Counted from the first letter of the stretch, positions 1-7,820 are shown. The stretch is DNA of 14,608 nucleotides from CAYTNY01 sp964439215 (GCA_964439215.1 CAYTNY010000054.1:1-14608); one strand, 5' to 3'. The notes: a model not told the origin generated them from the sequence alone. Made by a program: numbers and translations.

Positions 1-3
1 CCA

Positions 4-32
4 ATAATACAACCCCAACCGCAGAAAGTCAA
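4..32 (-). promoter_or_regulatory. Sigma-70-type promoter directing transcription off the left edge
   Basis: On the minus strand a -35 box TTGACT (27-32) is separated by 17 nt from a -10 box TATTAT (4-9). Both hexamers match the consensus at five of six positions and the spacing is ideal. It reads leftward, so it probably drives a gene outside the window. The rest of positions 33-204, downstream of purB, is A/T-rich and contains no ORF with a ribosome binding site and no clear intrinsic terminator for purB. Confidence 0.6.
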
Positions 33-204
33 TAAATAATGCGAAAACCAAAAAACACTTATGCTTAATTCTATTCCAACAGAATTTTTGGCAATTACAA
101 CAAAGATAATCCGATTTCCCGAAATAAAAAACCAAATAATTTCAATCTTTAACTTTTATTTTAATCAAAAAACAGAACTTATAACTCTCCTGTACACAGC
201 AGCA

Positions 205-1554
205 TTACATCCTCTTATAAAACGCCTCTACGTGTTTCAGGTAATACTTCACGTCAAAAATACTTTCCACTTCTTTTTCTGTCATCTTTTCCATAACCCT
301 GCGGTCTTTTAAAAGTTTTGTTTTAAAATCCTCGGGATCTCCGCCCCATATTTTCATCGCGTTTGTCTGGACAATTTCATACGCGTCTTCTCTTGATATT
401 CCCCTGCTTATAAGGGTCAGCAGCACCTGCTGCGAAAACACAAGGCCGCGCAGGTGGTTCAGATTTCTCTGCATATTTTCTTTGTAGACTTTCATATCGT
501 TTACTATCCACGTGATTTTTTCCAGCATATAATCAAGAAGTATCAGATTGTCGGGCACTATGATGCGCTCCACCGAAGAATGCGATATGTCGCGCTCGTG
601 CCAGAGCGCCATATTTTCAACACCCGCGAGAGCGTTTGTTCTTACAAGCCTTGCCAGGCCCGAAAGCTGCTCGCACACAACAGGGTTTCTTTTATGCGGC
701 ATCGCGGAAGAGCCTTTCTGCCCTTTCGCGAACGGCTCTTCTGTTTCAAGTATTTCGCTGTGCTGCATAAGCCTTATATTCACGGCTATTTTTTCTATGG
801 ACGCCGCCGCAACAGCCAATGCATTCATAAGCACCGCATACCTGTCTCTCTGCACAACCTGGTTCGCGATTTCAACGGGCCTTAGCCCTATTTTCAAGAG
901 CGCGGCCCTTTCTATTGCCGGATGTATGTTCGCGTAATTTCCCACAGCTCCGGATATTTTTCCCACAGCAATTTCTCTGCGCGCGTCTTTGAGCCTGCTT
1001 AAGTTTCTCTTTGCCTCAAAATACCATATAAGAACCTTCAGCCCGAATGTAATCGGCTCCGCGTGTATGTTATGCGAGCGCCCTATCATCACCGTGTACT
1101 TATGCTTTTTCGCGAGCTTTGCCAGGGCCCTTACAAAAACTTCCTGCCGTTTTATCACCATATCAACGGCTTTTACCATACGAAGCGCCATAGCCGAGTC
1201 AACAAGGTCGGAAGATGTCATACCCATATGGACAAAGCGGCTAGAGTTTAGAGTTTTGAGTTTTGAGTTTTGGGAAGAACCTTTTTTCCTTTTTCCCGTT
1301 GAGCCTTTGTTTATGTGGTTGGCGACTGAGGTAAGGAAAGCTATTACATCGTGGCGGACAACGGCCTCTATCTTTTCTATCTCTTTTACGCTGAATCCCG
1401 CGTTTTTCCTTATTGCCGCCATATCCTTTGCGGGTATTTTTCCTTTTGCGGCCCAGGCCTCGCAGACTCCGATTTCAACATCCAGCCACGACTGATACTT
1501 GGCTTCTTCCGTCCATAATGCCCCCATTTCGGGCAGAGTATAACGCTGTATCAT
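205..1554 (-). CDS. purB: Adenylosuccinate lyase (PurB) with an in-frame insertion
   Basis: Cytosolic purine enzyme that cleaves SAICAR to AICAR plus fumarate, and adenylosuccinate to AMP plus fumarate. The 449-residue product belongs to the fumarase/aspartase superfamily. It shows HDVIAF (68-73), TSSD (113-116), GRSHNIHAEP with the expected active-site histidine (158-167), and the family signature loop GSSAMPHKRNP (281-291). The ending YYLKHVEAFYKRM resembles the compact Thermotoga/Bacillus-type lyases of about 430 residues. The extra length is largely a Lys/Ser/Gly-rich block at about 82-104, encoded partly by tandem GAGTTTT heptamers and absent from the homologues I remember. The reading frame is intact and all signature motifs follow it, so the enzyme is probably active. 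The ATG has a GGAGGTG Shine-Dalgarno at 1559-1566. It lies 31 nt after asd and is the last gene of the run. Confidence 0.97.
   Translation of the reverse strand: MIQRYTLPEMGALWTEEAKYQSWLDVEIGVCEAWAAKGKIPAKDMAAIRKNAGFSVKEIEKIEAVVRHDVIAFLTSVANHINKGSTGKRKKGSSQNSKLKTLNSSRFVHMGMTSSDLVDSAMALRMVKAVDMVIKRQEVFVRALAKLAKKHKYTVMIGRSHNIHAEPITFGLKVLIWYFEAKRNLSRLKDARREIAVGKISGAVGNYANIHPAIERAALLKIGLRPVEIANQVVQRDRYAVLMNALAVAAASIEKIAVNIRLMQHSEILETEEPFAKGQKGSSAMPHKRNPVVCEQLSGLARLVRTNALAGVENMALWHERDISHSSVERIIVPDNLILLDYMLEKITWIVNDMKVYKENMQRNLNHLRGLVFSQQVLLTLISRGISREDAYEIVQTNAMKIWGGDPEDFKTKLLKDRRVMEKMTEKEVESIFDVKYYLKHVEAFYKRM
1244..1271. repeat. Heptamer tandem repeat inside purB
   Basis: On the plus strand four consecutive 7-mers read GAGTTTA, GAGTTTT, GAGTTTT, GAGTTTT. 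On the coding strand this gives the residues around QNSKLKTLNS of PurB. The 28-bp array is not a multiple of three, yet the total insertion keeps frame because of flanking extra bases. Its style resembles the GTTCAAA heptamers at 14570-14598. Confidence 0.85.
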
Positions 1555-1585
1555 GTTCCCACCTCCGGTTTAATACATCTACCTG

Positions 1586-2602
1586 TTACTTCAGGCCTTC
1601 TTTTGCGATTACTTCCGCAATCTGGATAGTATTCAGCGCAGCGCCTTTTCGCAGCTGATCCCCGCATATAAACATATCTATCCCGTTTTCTATTGAGAAA
1701 TCTTCCCTTATACGCCCCACAAAAACATCATCTTTCCCCGTTGTATTAATCGGCATGGGATAGACATTGTTATGAATATCGTCGGCAACAGTTACGCCGG
1801 GTGCTTTTTCCATAAGCTCCCGCACCTCTTTCGCGGTTATCTTTTTTTCAGTTTCTATATTAAGGCTCTCTGCATGCGAAGTCATTGTAGGCACCCTGAC
1901 CGTTGTTGCGGAAATTCTCATTCCCGGCTCGTGCATTATTTTCTGTGTTTCCTTTACCATTTTCAGCTCTTCCTTTGACCCGCCGTCCTCAAAGAATATA
2001 TCTATATGCGGTATTACATTAAAAAGAAGCTGGTGGGCAAAAGCCTCAACTTTGAGCTCCTTTCCTTCTGCCCAGGCGCGCGCCTGCGCTTCAAGCTCCT
2101 GCATACCCTTTGCGCCCGCGCCCGACGCCGCCTGATACGTGGATACAACAAGTCTTTTGATACCCGCCGCATCATGTATGGGTTTCAGAGGCACGTCCAT
2201 TATGATGGTGGAACAGTTTGGATTTGCTATAATTCCCTTATGCAGCCTGCAGTCTTCCGGATTCACTTCAGGAACCACCAGCGGCACATCCCCGTCCATT
2301 CTGAAAGCGGACGAATTGTCTATTATCATAGCGCCTGAATCAATAATGTTTTTAACATATTTCTTGGATATGGACGCGCCTGCTGACGCCAGCACTATAT
2401 CCACGCCTTTGAATGAGTTTTCATTCAATACTTCTATTTCTATTTCCGCGCCCTTGAATTTCACTTTTTTCCCTTTTGAACGTTCGGACGCAAGAAACTT
2501 TATATCTTTCACCGGGAAATTTCTCTGTTCAAGAATTTCTTTCATAACAACGCCGACCGCACCGGTCGCGCCCATTATCGCCACGTTGTACTCTTTGCTC
2601 AT
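1586..2602 (-). CDS. asd: Aspartate-semialdehyde dehydrogenase
   Basis: Catalyses NADPH-dependent reduction of L-aspartyl-4-phosphate to L-aspartate-4-semialdehyde, the branch point to lysine/diaminopimelate, threonine, methionine and isoleucine. The product is 338 residues, the usual length. It has an N-terminal Rossmann motif GATGAVG (11-17), the catalytic cysteine in NPNCST (Cys130), the STYQAASGAG segment (154-163) and the active-site RVPTMTSHAES stretch (236-246, His243). The ATG is preceded by AACGGAGGTT at 2607-2614. The gene lies 130 nt after leuD and 31 nt before purB. Its place behind ilv-leu genes fits aspartate-derived amino acid synthesis, since isoleucine needs threonine. Confidence 0.97.
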   Translation of the reverse strand: MSKEYNVAIMGATGAVGVVMKEILEQRNFPVKDIKFLASERSKGKKVKFKGAEIEIEVLNENSFKGVDIVLASAGASISKKYVKNIIDSGAMIIDNSSAFRMDGDVPLVVPEVNPEDCRLHKGIIANPNCSTIIMDVPLKPIHDAAGIKRLVVSTYQAASGAGAKGMQELEAQARAWAEGKELKVEAFAHQLLFNVIPHIDIFFEDGGSKEELKMVKETQKIMHEPGMRISATTVRVPTMTSHAESLNIETEKKITAKEVRELMEKAPGVTVADDIHNNVYPMPINTTGKDDVFVGRIREDFSIENGIDMFICGDQLRKGAALNTIQIAEVIAKEGLK

Positions 2603-2732
2603 AACAAACCTCCGTTGATTTTTTTTGCTTTTTTTTCATCCGGACAGAACCGGATATGATCGGATTTCCTTTCTGCTTTCAGTCTTGCATCACGCCGGTT
2701 TTCCGGGCTTCAGACGCTGATCTTTTATGTTT
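2603..2732 (-). other. Longest gap of the ilv-leu-asd-purB run (leuD-asd spacer)
   Basis: No ORF of note lies here. On the minus strand it holds a small CCGG-AAAA-CCGG hairpin and a second hairpin pairing ATCCGG with CCGGAT (2638-2643 and 2650-2655). The second is followed by A-rich rather than T-rich sequence, so it is not a terminator for this operon. The asd ribosome binding site is at its end. I see no good promoter. In many bacteria leuB sits in this neighbourhood, and no trace of it is visible. Confidence 0.5.
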
Positions 2733-3233
2733 TCACTTTACCTTATATCTGCTTTTTCCGTATTTAAGCAGACCGCCCGCCGCCACAAGCTCCTGCATAA
2801 AAGGAGGTATGGCCTGCGACCGGTACTCTTCCTTCTTTGTCAGATTCTTTATAACTCCTCCGGCAGCGTCAACTTCAATAACATCCCCCTGCTTTATCTT
2901 TCTTGAAGCCTCTTCGGATTCAAATATAGGCAGGCCTATATTAAAGGAATTTCTGTAAAATATCCGGGCAAAATCCCTGGCAATAACACAGGACACACCC
3001 GCTGCTTTCAGGCAGACAGGCGCATGCTCCCGCGAAGAGCCGCATCCGAAATTTTTCCCCGCGACAATAATATCGCCTTTTTTTACTTTTTCCGCAAAGC
3101 CGGGAGCAGTACTGTCCTCCATTGCGTGTTTTGCGAGTTCTTTGGGATCAGAGGTGTTCAGGTACCTTGCCGGTATAATCGCGTCCGTATCAACATCATT
3201 TCCGAATTTATGCGCCGCTCCTTTGAATTTCAT
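2733..3233 (-). CDS. leuD: 3-isopropylmalate dehydratase small subunit (LeuD)
   Basis: Small subunit of isopropylmalate isomerase, which with LeuC converts 2-isopropylmalate to 3-isopropylmalate in leucine synthesis. The 166-residue length is that of the short archaeal-type subunit, not the roughly 200-residue enterobacterial form. Visible features are FGNDVDTDAIIPARYL near the N terminus, the substrate-selectivity loop YLNT (24-27), and NFGCGSSREHAP (61-72). The family also contains homoaconitase and dimethylmalate dehydratase subunits. YLNT and the leuA/leuC context favour the leucine enzyme. Its ATG overlaps the leuC stop codon by 4 nt (ATGA), so the two subunits are probably translationally coupled. 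Confidence 0.95.
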   Translation of the reverse strand: MKFKGAAHKFGNDVDTDAIIPARYLNTSDPKELAKHAMEDSTAPGFAEKVKKGDIIVAGKNFGCGSSREHAPVCLKAAGVSCVIARDFARIFYRNSFNIGLPIFESEEASRKIKQGDVIEVDAAGGVIKNLTKKEEYRSQAIPPFMQELVAAGGLLKYGKSRYKVK

Positions 3234-4510
3234 TTTTTTGCTCCTTTCTTCATCACTGCATCAGGATGAACTATTTTTCCGGCTACCGCGGAGGCTGCCG
3301 CAACAGCGGGGGAACTTAAATAAACAAAACTTTTCGGACTGCCCATCCTGCCTATGAAATTTCTGTTGGTTGTGGCAATTGCCCTTTCGCCTTTTGCCAG
3401 TATACCCATATGCCCGCCCAGACAGGGGCCGCAGGTAGGCGGAGAAAACACAGCTCCTGCCTTAAGAAAAATATCAACAAGACCCTCGTCCATTGCCTGT
3501 TTATAAACCTCTTTTGAGCCCGGAAATATAAGACAGCGGGTTCTTTTGTGTATTTTCCTTCCTTTAAATATTTTAGCCGCAATCCTCATATCCTCTATTC
3601 TTCCGTTGGTGCAGGACCCTATAACAGACTGGTCAACCGGAATATTGCCGGCTTTGGACGCGGGCTTTGTGTTTTCAGGCAGATGCGGCAGAGATACAAG
3701 CGGCTCTATTTTTGAGCAGTCTATATCCATCACTTTTGAATAAACAGCATCTTCGTCAGCCTTGTAAACCTTCCACTTATGCTCAGCGCGTTTTTTCGCG
3801 TAAGCTTCTGTTTTTTCATCCGCTTCCATCAGTCCTGCTTTTCCGCCCGCTTCTATTGCCATATTGGATATTGTCATTCTCTGGTCAACGCTGAGTTTAT
3901 TTATAACGGGCCCTGTGAATTCCATCGCCTTATAAAGCGCGCCGTCAACGCCGATTTTCCCGATTATATGCAGTATCAGGTCCTTTGCCGACACCCATTT
4001 GTTTAATTTGCCCCTGCATACAAATTTTATTGTTTCAGGAACCTTAAACCAGGCCTTGCCTGTCATCATGGCAAATGCCGCGTCAGTACTGCCCACACCC
4101 GTGGCAAAAGCGCCCAGTGCGCCGTATGTGCAGGTATGCGAATCCGCGCCGATCACCAGATCCCCGGGAACCACAACTCCCTGCTCGGGCAGAAGCACGT
4201 GCTCAATACCCACATCTCCCTGATCATAATAATGGGTTATCTTCTGCTCATTCGCAAAATCCCTGAGCATCTTCGCCTGTTCCGCGGATTTTATATCCTT
4301 GTTCGGGGTAAAATGATCCGGCACCAGCGCAACTTTATTCCTGTTAAAAACTTTTTTTGCGCCTGCTTTATAAAATTCATTTATCGCAAGAGGGGCCGTT
4401 ATATCGTTCGCAAGAACCAGATCAATATCCGCGATCACAAGCTCTCCCGCACGCACCACTTTTTTTCCTGATTTTGCCGCCAGTATTTTTTCCGCCAGTG
4501 TCATTCCCAT
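3230..4510 (-). CDS. leuC: 3-isopropylmalate dehydratase large subunit (LeuC)
   Basis: Aconitase-family iron-sulfur subunit of isopropylmalate isomerase. The 426-residue product is the short archaeal-type LeuC (E. coli LeuC is about 466). It carries DHFTPNK (65-71), GADSHTCTYGALG (121-133), and three cysteines expected to bind the [4Fe-4S] cluster: Cys300 in VIGSCTNGR, and Cys360 and Cys363 in CGPCLGGHMG. The first ATG (4510) is preferred over the ATG two codons later because AGGAG (4522-4526) lies about 11 nt upstream of it. The gene starts 37 nt after leuA and overlaps leuD by 4 nt. The oxygen-sensitive cluster fits an anaerobic host but does not prove it. Confidence 0.96.
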   Translation of the reverse strand: MGMTLAEKILAAKSGKKVVRAGELVIADIDLVLANDITAPLAINEFYKAGAKKVFNRNKVALVPDHFTPNKDIKSAEQAKMLRDFANEQKITHYYDQGDVGIEHVLLPEQGVVVPGDLVIGADSHTCTYGALGAFATGVGSTDAAFAMMTGKAWFKVPETIKFVCRGKLNKWVSAKDLILHIIGKIGVDGALYKAMEFTGPVINKLSVDQRMTISNMAIEAGGKAGLMEADEKTEAYAKKRAEHKWKVYKADEDAVYSKVMDIDCSKIEPLVSLPHLPENTKPASKAGNIPVDQSVIGSCTNGRIEDMRIAAKIFKGRKIHKRTRCLIFPGSKEVYKQAMDEGLVDIFLKAGAVFSPPTCGPCLGGHMGILAKGERAIATTNRNFIGRMGSPKSFVYLSSPAVAAASAVAGKIVHPDAVMKKGAKK

Positions 4511-4547
4511 CGTTTTTCACTCTCCTGTACATGTTTTCGGTAATATT

Positions 4548-6095
4548 TCAAGGCGTTCTTTTGGCTCCTTTTTTTCCGGGGCCTCCGTACTCCAGTTTAT
4601 TCACCGCGTCAAGATAAGCCCTTGCGCTTGCCTCTATTATGTCCGTTGAGGTTCCTCTGCCGTTCATTTCCCTTTCGCCCTTGGCAATCCTTACCATGAC
4701 CTCGCCCTGCGCCTCTCTGCCTTTGGTAATTGCCTTCAGCTGATAATCAACAAGCCTCGCGTTCATTTTTACAATTTCATTGATCGCTTTATATACCGCG
4801 TCAACCGGCCCGTCGCCGGCCGCCGCATCCTGGTGCTTCCTGCCGTCTTTTTCAAGTATCACCGTGGCAGTGGGCACCATGCTGTTTCCCGTTGCGCTGT
4901 AAATATAATCCAGGGCCCACATGCCCTTGGGGCTTTTTAATCCTGTCTGCATTATAGAAAACAGGTCCTCGTCAAAGACTTCTTTTTTCTTGTCCGCTAT
5001 TTCCAGAAACTTCGCGTAGATTTCAGGAACCTGTTTTTCCGTTATCTTATAGCCGAGATAAGCGAGCCTGTGAACAAGAGCATGCTTTCCCGAACGCGCC
5101 GTTAATACAAGTTCATGCTTCGGTATGCCGATGGATTTCGGAGTCATGATCCCGAAAGTTGACTCTTTTTTCAGTATCGCGTCCTGATGTATTCCGGAAG
5201 CGTGCGCAAAAGCATTTTCGCCCACAACCGCTTTATTGGGCTGAATCGGCATTCCCGTAAGTCGGGTTACCATTTTTGATGTTTTATAGATTTCTTCGGT
5301 TTTTACCGCGGTGGTTGTCTTATAAACATCTTTTCTCACTTTCAGCGCCATGACTATTTCTTCAAGAGCCGCGTTCCCGGCCCTTTCTCCGAGTCCGTTG
5401 ATAGTACATTCAACCTGTCTTGCGCCGTTAAGCACTGCCGCGAGAGAATTCGCGGTCGCCATTCCCAGATCATTATGACAGTGCACCGCAATAACCGCTT
5501 TATTTATATTAGGCACCGTATTCATGAGCCTTTTTATCAGGTCCCCGAACTCTTCGGGCGCCGCATATCCCACTGAGTCGGGAATATCAACTGTTTTTGC
5601 GCCGGCCTTTATTACCGCTTCGGTGATCCTGCACAGATAATCAAAATCCGTTCTCGCGGCATCCATAGCGGAGAACTCAACATCGCCGCAGAAACGCCTT
5701 GAAAGCTTTACCGCATCCACCGCGCGCTGCAGCACAACTTCCCTTGTGGTATTTGTAATGTACTTCACGTGTATGTCGGAAGTCCCTATAAACGTGTGTA
5801 TGCGGGGCCTTTTTGCCTTTTTAAACGCGTCGCGGCAGGCTTCTATATCCTTTTTTACCGCACGGGCCAGGCCCGCGACAACAGTCTTTTTAAGGGCCTG
5901 CGCGATCTCGCTCACTGACGCCAGATCCCCGGGGCTTGACACGGGAAAACCCGCCTCAATAATGTCAACATTGAGCCGTTCAAGCTGTTTTGCGATCTCA
6001 AACTTTTCAACTCTTGTAAGTGAGGCGCCGGGGACCTGCTCCCCGTCCCTTAACGTTGTATCAAAAATCTTAACCTGTTCTGTTTTTGCCGCCAT
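4548..6095 (-). CDS. leuA: 2-isopropylmalate synthase (LeuA)
   Basis: First committed step of leucine synthesis: condensation of 2-ketoisovalerate with acetyl-CoA. Residue numbers below count from the upstream ATG at 6107. The N-terminal TIM-barrel (HMGL-like) has FDTTLRDGEQVPG (15-27), the metal-binding HCHNDLG (His209, His211) and NGLGERAGNA (237-246). SGIHQDA (304-310) lies in the linker. The C-terminal LeuA regulatory (leucine feedback) domain includes GDGPVDAVYKAI and GRGTSTDIIEASARAYLDA. Start choice: an in-frame ATG at 6107 would give 519 residues, but its GGA lies directly against that ATG. The ATG at 6095 has AAAGGA about 11 nt upstream and gives 515 residues. Citramalate synthase and homocitrate synthase are relatives; full length and the leuCD neighbours favour LeuA. 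Confidence 0.95.
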   Translation of the reverse strand: MAAKTEQVKIFDTTLRDGEQVPGASLTRVEKFEIAKQLERLNVDIIEAGFPVSSPGDLASVSEIAQALKKTVVAGLARAVKKDIEACRDAFKKAKRPRIHTFIGTSDIHVKYITNTTREVVLQRAVDAVKLSRRFCGDVEFSAMDAARTDFDYLCRITEAVIKAGAKTVDIPDSVGYAAPEEFGDLIKRLMNTVPNINKAVIAVHCHNDLGMATANSLAAVLNGARQVECTINGLGERAGNAALEEIVMALKVRKDVYKTTTAVKTEEIYKTSKMVTRLTGMPIQPNKAVVGENAFAHASGIHQDAILKKESTFGIMTPKSIGIPKHELVLTARSGKHALVHRLAYLGYKITEKQVPEIYAKFLEIADKKKEVFDEDLFSIMQTGLKSPKGMWALDYIYSATGNSMVPTATVILEKDGRKHQDAAAGDGPVDAVYKAINEIVKMNARLVDYQLKAITKGREAQGEVMVRIAKGEREMNGRGTSTDIIEASARAYLDAVNKLEYGGPGKKGAKRTP

Positions 6096-6149
6096 TTTTT
6101 TTACCATCCTTTCAGAACTTTTCCATCCATATAAATATTTTCAGAATAA

Positions 6150-6177
6150 TTCCGGGGGCGCTGCATGCGCCCCTGTA
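6150..6177. repeat. REP-like GC-rich hairpin between ilvC and leuA
   Basis: GGGGCGC (6155-6161) and GCGCCCC (6167-6173) form a perfect 7-bp stem with a 5-nt loop. On the transcribed minus strand no T-run follows, so it is not an intrinsic terminator. The 10-mer TGCGCCCCTG (6166-6175) is the exact reverse complement of a 10-mer in the hairpin on the other side of ilvC (7275-7284). Confidence 0.7.
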
Positions 6178-6185
6178 TAAATATC

Positions 6186-7238
6186 TTATTTTTTCTTTTT
6201 GGCTGCTTTCTTTGCTGTTTTCTTTTTGCTTTTTGCCTTGTTTATCGGCTTGCCGTCTTTCCAGGACATCATATCCCTTAATTTTTTCCCTACTTTTTCT
6301 ATACTGTGTTTTTCCCCTTCTTTCAGGAGCTTTTTAAAGTTTTTCGAACCCGAATGATACTCTTCCATCCATTCGTCCGCAAATTTTCCATTCTGGATCT
6401 CTTTGAGTATTTTCTTCATTTCCGTTTTTGTCGCCTTGTTTACAACTCTCGGGCCTCTTGTGACATCTCCGTATTTCGCCGTGTCGGATATTGAATACCT
6501 CATATTCGCTATGCCGCCCTCGTATATCAGGTCAACAATAAGCTTTGTCTCGTGCAGGCATTCAAAATAAGCCATTTCAGGAGCATATCCGGCCTCAACA
6601 AGCGTTTCATACCCGTTCATAATCAGCGCAGTCAGACCGCCGCAGAGAACAGCCTGCTCTCCGAAAAGATCAGTTTCGGTTTCTTCTTTAAATGTTGTCT
6701 GCAGAACTCCGGCTCTTGCTCCGCCGATCGCTCTTGCGTAAGCAAGCGCTGTTTCCTTTGCTTTCTTTGAGGGATTCTGATGCACGGCAATAAGCGACGG
6801 AACGCCTTTTCCCTCAACATAAACCCTTCTCACAAGATGCCCCGGCCCTTTCGGAGCTATCATAACAACATCAACCGATTTAGGCGGAACTATTTTCCCG
6901 TAATGAATGTTAAATCCATGCGCAAACGCAAGCGTTTTTCCTTTTTCCATATGCTGCTGTATTTCTTTATGGTAAATCTTTGCCTGTATCTGGTCCGGGG
7001 CAAGCATAATTATAAAATCAGCCTGTTTCGCGGCGTCTCCGGCGGACATTACTTTAAACTTCGCTTTTACGGCCGCCTTGTAATTATCGGTTCCTTTAAG
7101 TTCGCCCACAATTACTTTAATGCCGCTGTCCCTTAAATTCTGGGAATGTGCGTGGCCCTGAGAACCATAGCCGATCACCGCAACTGTTTTGCCTTTCAGA
7201 TACTTTAAATTCGCGTCTTTTTCATAATAAACTTTCAT
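6186..7238 (-). CDS. ilvC: Ketol-acid reductoisomerase, class I, with Lys-rich C-terminal tail
   Basis: Converts 2-acetolactate or 2-aceto-2-hydroxybutyrate to the dihydroxyacids for Val/Leu/Ile synthesis, using Mg2+ and NAD(P)H. Features: Rossmann motif GYGSQGHAHSQNLRDSG (23-39), FAHGF (105-109), APKGPGH (128-134), the metal-binding acidic residues in DLFGEQ (190-195) and ECLHE (226-230), and YSISDTAKYGD (248-258). The catalytic core ends near DMMSW, matching the roughly 330-residue class I enzymes. About 20 extra residues follow, 11 of the last 20 being lysine. The cofactor loop after beta-2 reads GELKGTDNY (45-53), where the common NADPH-type pattern is G-L-R-x-G-S-x-S-W, so cofactor preference may be altered. 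The Shine-Dalgarno AAGGAGGAAG is at 7245-7254. The gene lies 56 nt after ilvN. Confidence 0.97.
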   Translation of the reverse strand: MKVYYEKDANLKYLKGKTVAVIGYGSQGHAHSQNLRDSGIKVIVGELKGTDNYKAAVKAKFKVMSAGDAAKQADFIIMLAPDQIQAKIYHKEIQQHMEKGKTLAFAHGFNIHYGKIVPPKSVDVVMIAPKGPGHLVRRVYVEGKGVPSLIAVHQNPSKKAKETALAYARAIGGARAGVLQTTFKEETETDLFGEQAVLCGGLTALIMNGYETLVEAGYAPEMAYFECLHETKLIVDLIYEGGIANMRYSISDTAKYGDVTRGPRVVNKATKTEMKKILKEIQNGKFADEWMEEYHSGSKNFKKLLKEGEKHSIEKVGKKLRDMMSWKDGKPINKAKSKKKTAKKAAKKKK

Positions 7239-7266
7239 CTTTTTCTTCCTCCTTGTTTTTTGATAC

Positions 7267-7283
7267 GCACCCCGCAGGGGCGC
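7267..7283. repeat. REP-like GC-rich hairpin between ilvN and ilvC
   Basis: GCACCCC (7267-7273) and GGGGCGC (7277-7283) pair as 4+2 bp around one mismatch with a 3-nt loop. On the plus strand a T8 run follows at 7290-7297. On the transcribed minus strand the stem is followed by ATCAAAAAAC, so it should not stop the ilv transcript. It shares a 10-bp core with the hairpin downstream of ilvC. Confidence 0.55.
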
Positions 7284-7294
7284 ACCCGTTTTTT

Positions 7295-7783
7295 TTATTT
7301 TCTTTTCCCTCTCAAAAGAGCCACTGTTCCCGTCCTTATCATTTCTTTCACGCCATAAGGCCTTACCGCATCAATAAAAGCTTCTATCTTATCATCGGTT
7401 CCCGTGATTTCCACCATATAAGCGTCTGAAAAAACATCAAGAACTTTGCCCCTGAATATCTCAACAATATCCATAAGCCCGCCGCGGTTTTTTCCTTCCA
7501 CATTCACCCTTACAAGCGCAAGTTCTCTTTCCACATAATTTTCGCCGCTCATATCAAGAACCTTGATAACATCAATAAGTTTATTAAGCTGTTTTACTAT
7601 CTGCCCGAGGACGATTTCGTCCCCTCTGGCTACTATAGTCATTCTTGAAATTGAAGGCTCCTCTGTTTCTCCCACCGCAAGTGATTCAATATTAAAATCC
7701 CTGCCCGAAAAAAGCCCCGCAATCCTCGCTAAAACACCCGGCTGATTTTCAACAAGAACCGATATGGTTTTTTTATTTTCCAT
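7295..7783 (-). CDS. ilvN: Acetolactate synthase small (regulatory) subunit
   Basis: Regulatory subunit of acetohydroxyacid synthase. It binds the IlvB catalytic subunit, raises its activity and confers valine feedback inhibition. The 162-residue length equals the usual full IlvN/IlvH form. An N-terminal ACT domain (about 5-78) contains the effector-binding NQPGVLARIAGLFSGRDFNI (13-32). A second conserved domain (about 84-162) ends with the family's RTGTVALLRG (150-159). TAAGGAGTT lies just upstream of the ATG (7791-7797). The gene follows ilvB by 37 nt, the standard catalytic-regulatory pair order. I see no missing element. Confidence 0.96.
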   Translation of the reverse strand: MENKKTISVLVENQPGVLARIAGLFSGRDFNIESLAVGETEEPSISRMTIVARGDEIVLGQIVKQLNKLIDVIKVLDMSGENYVERELALVRVNVEGKNRGGLMDIVEIFRGKVLDVFSDAYMVEITGTDDKIEAFIDAVRPYGVKEMIRTGTVALLRGKRK

Positions 7784-7820
7784 TTTTTAACTCCTTAATG
7801 TTTTTTATTCCCCGGGCCCG

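Noticed and set aside
183..195. Ribosome-binding-site-like AGGAGAGTT after purB, sharing 13 bp with the leuC upstream region
   Set aside because: No start codon with an open frame follows on the minus strand, so no gene can be supported.
2638..2655. ATCCGG/CCGGAT hairpin as terminator between leuD and asd
   Set aside because: On the transcribed strand it is followed by A-rich sequence; the T-runs lie on the wrong side.
7267..7297. Hairpin plus T8 between ilvN and ilvC as operon terminator
   Set aside because: The T-run follows the hairpin only on the plus strand, where no gene is transcribed; on the operon strand it precedes the stem as A residues.
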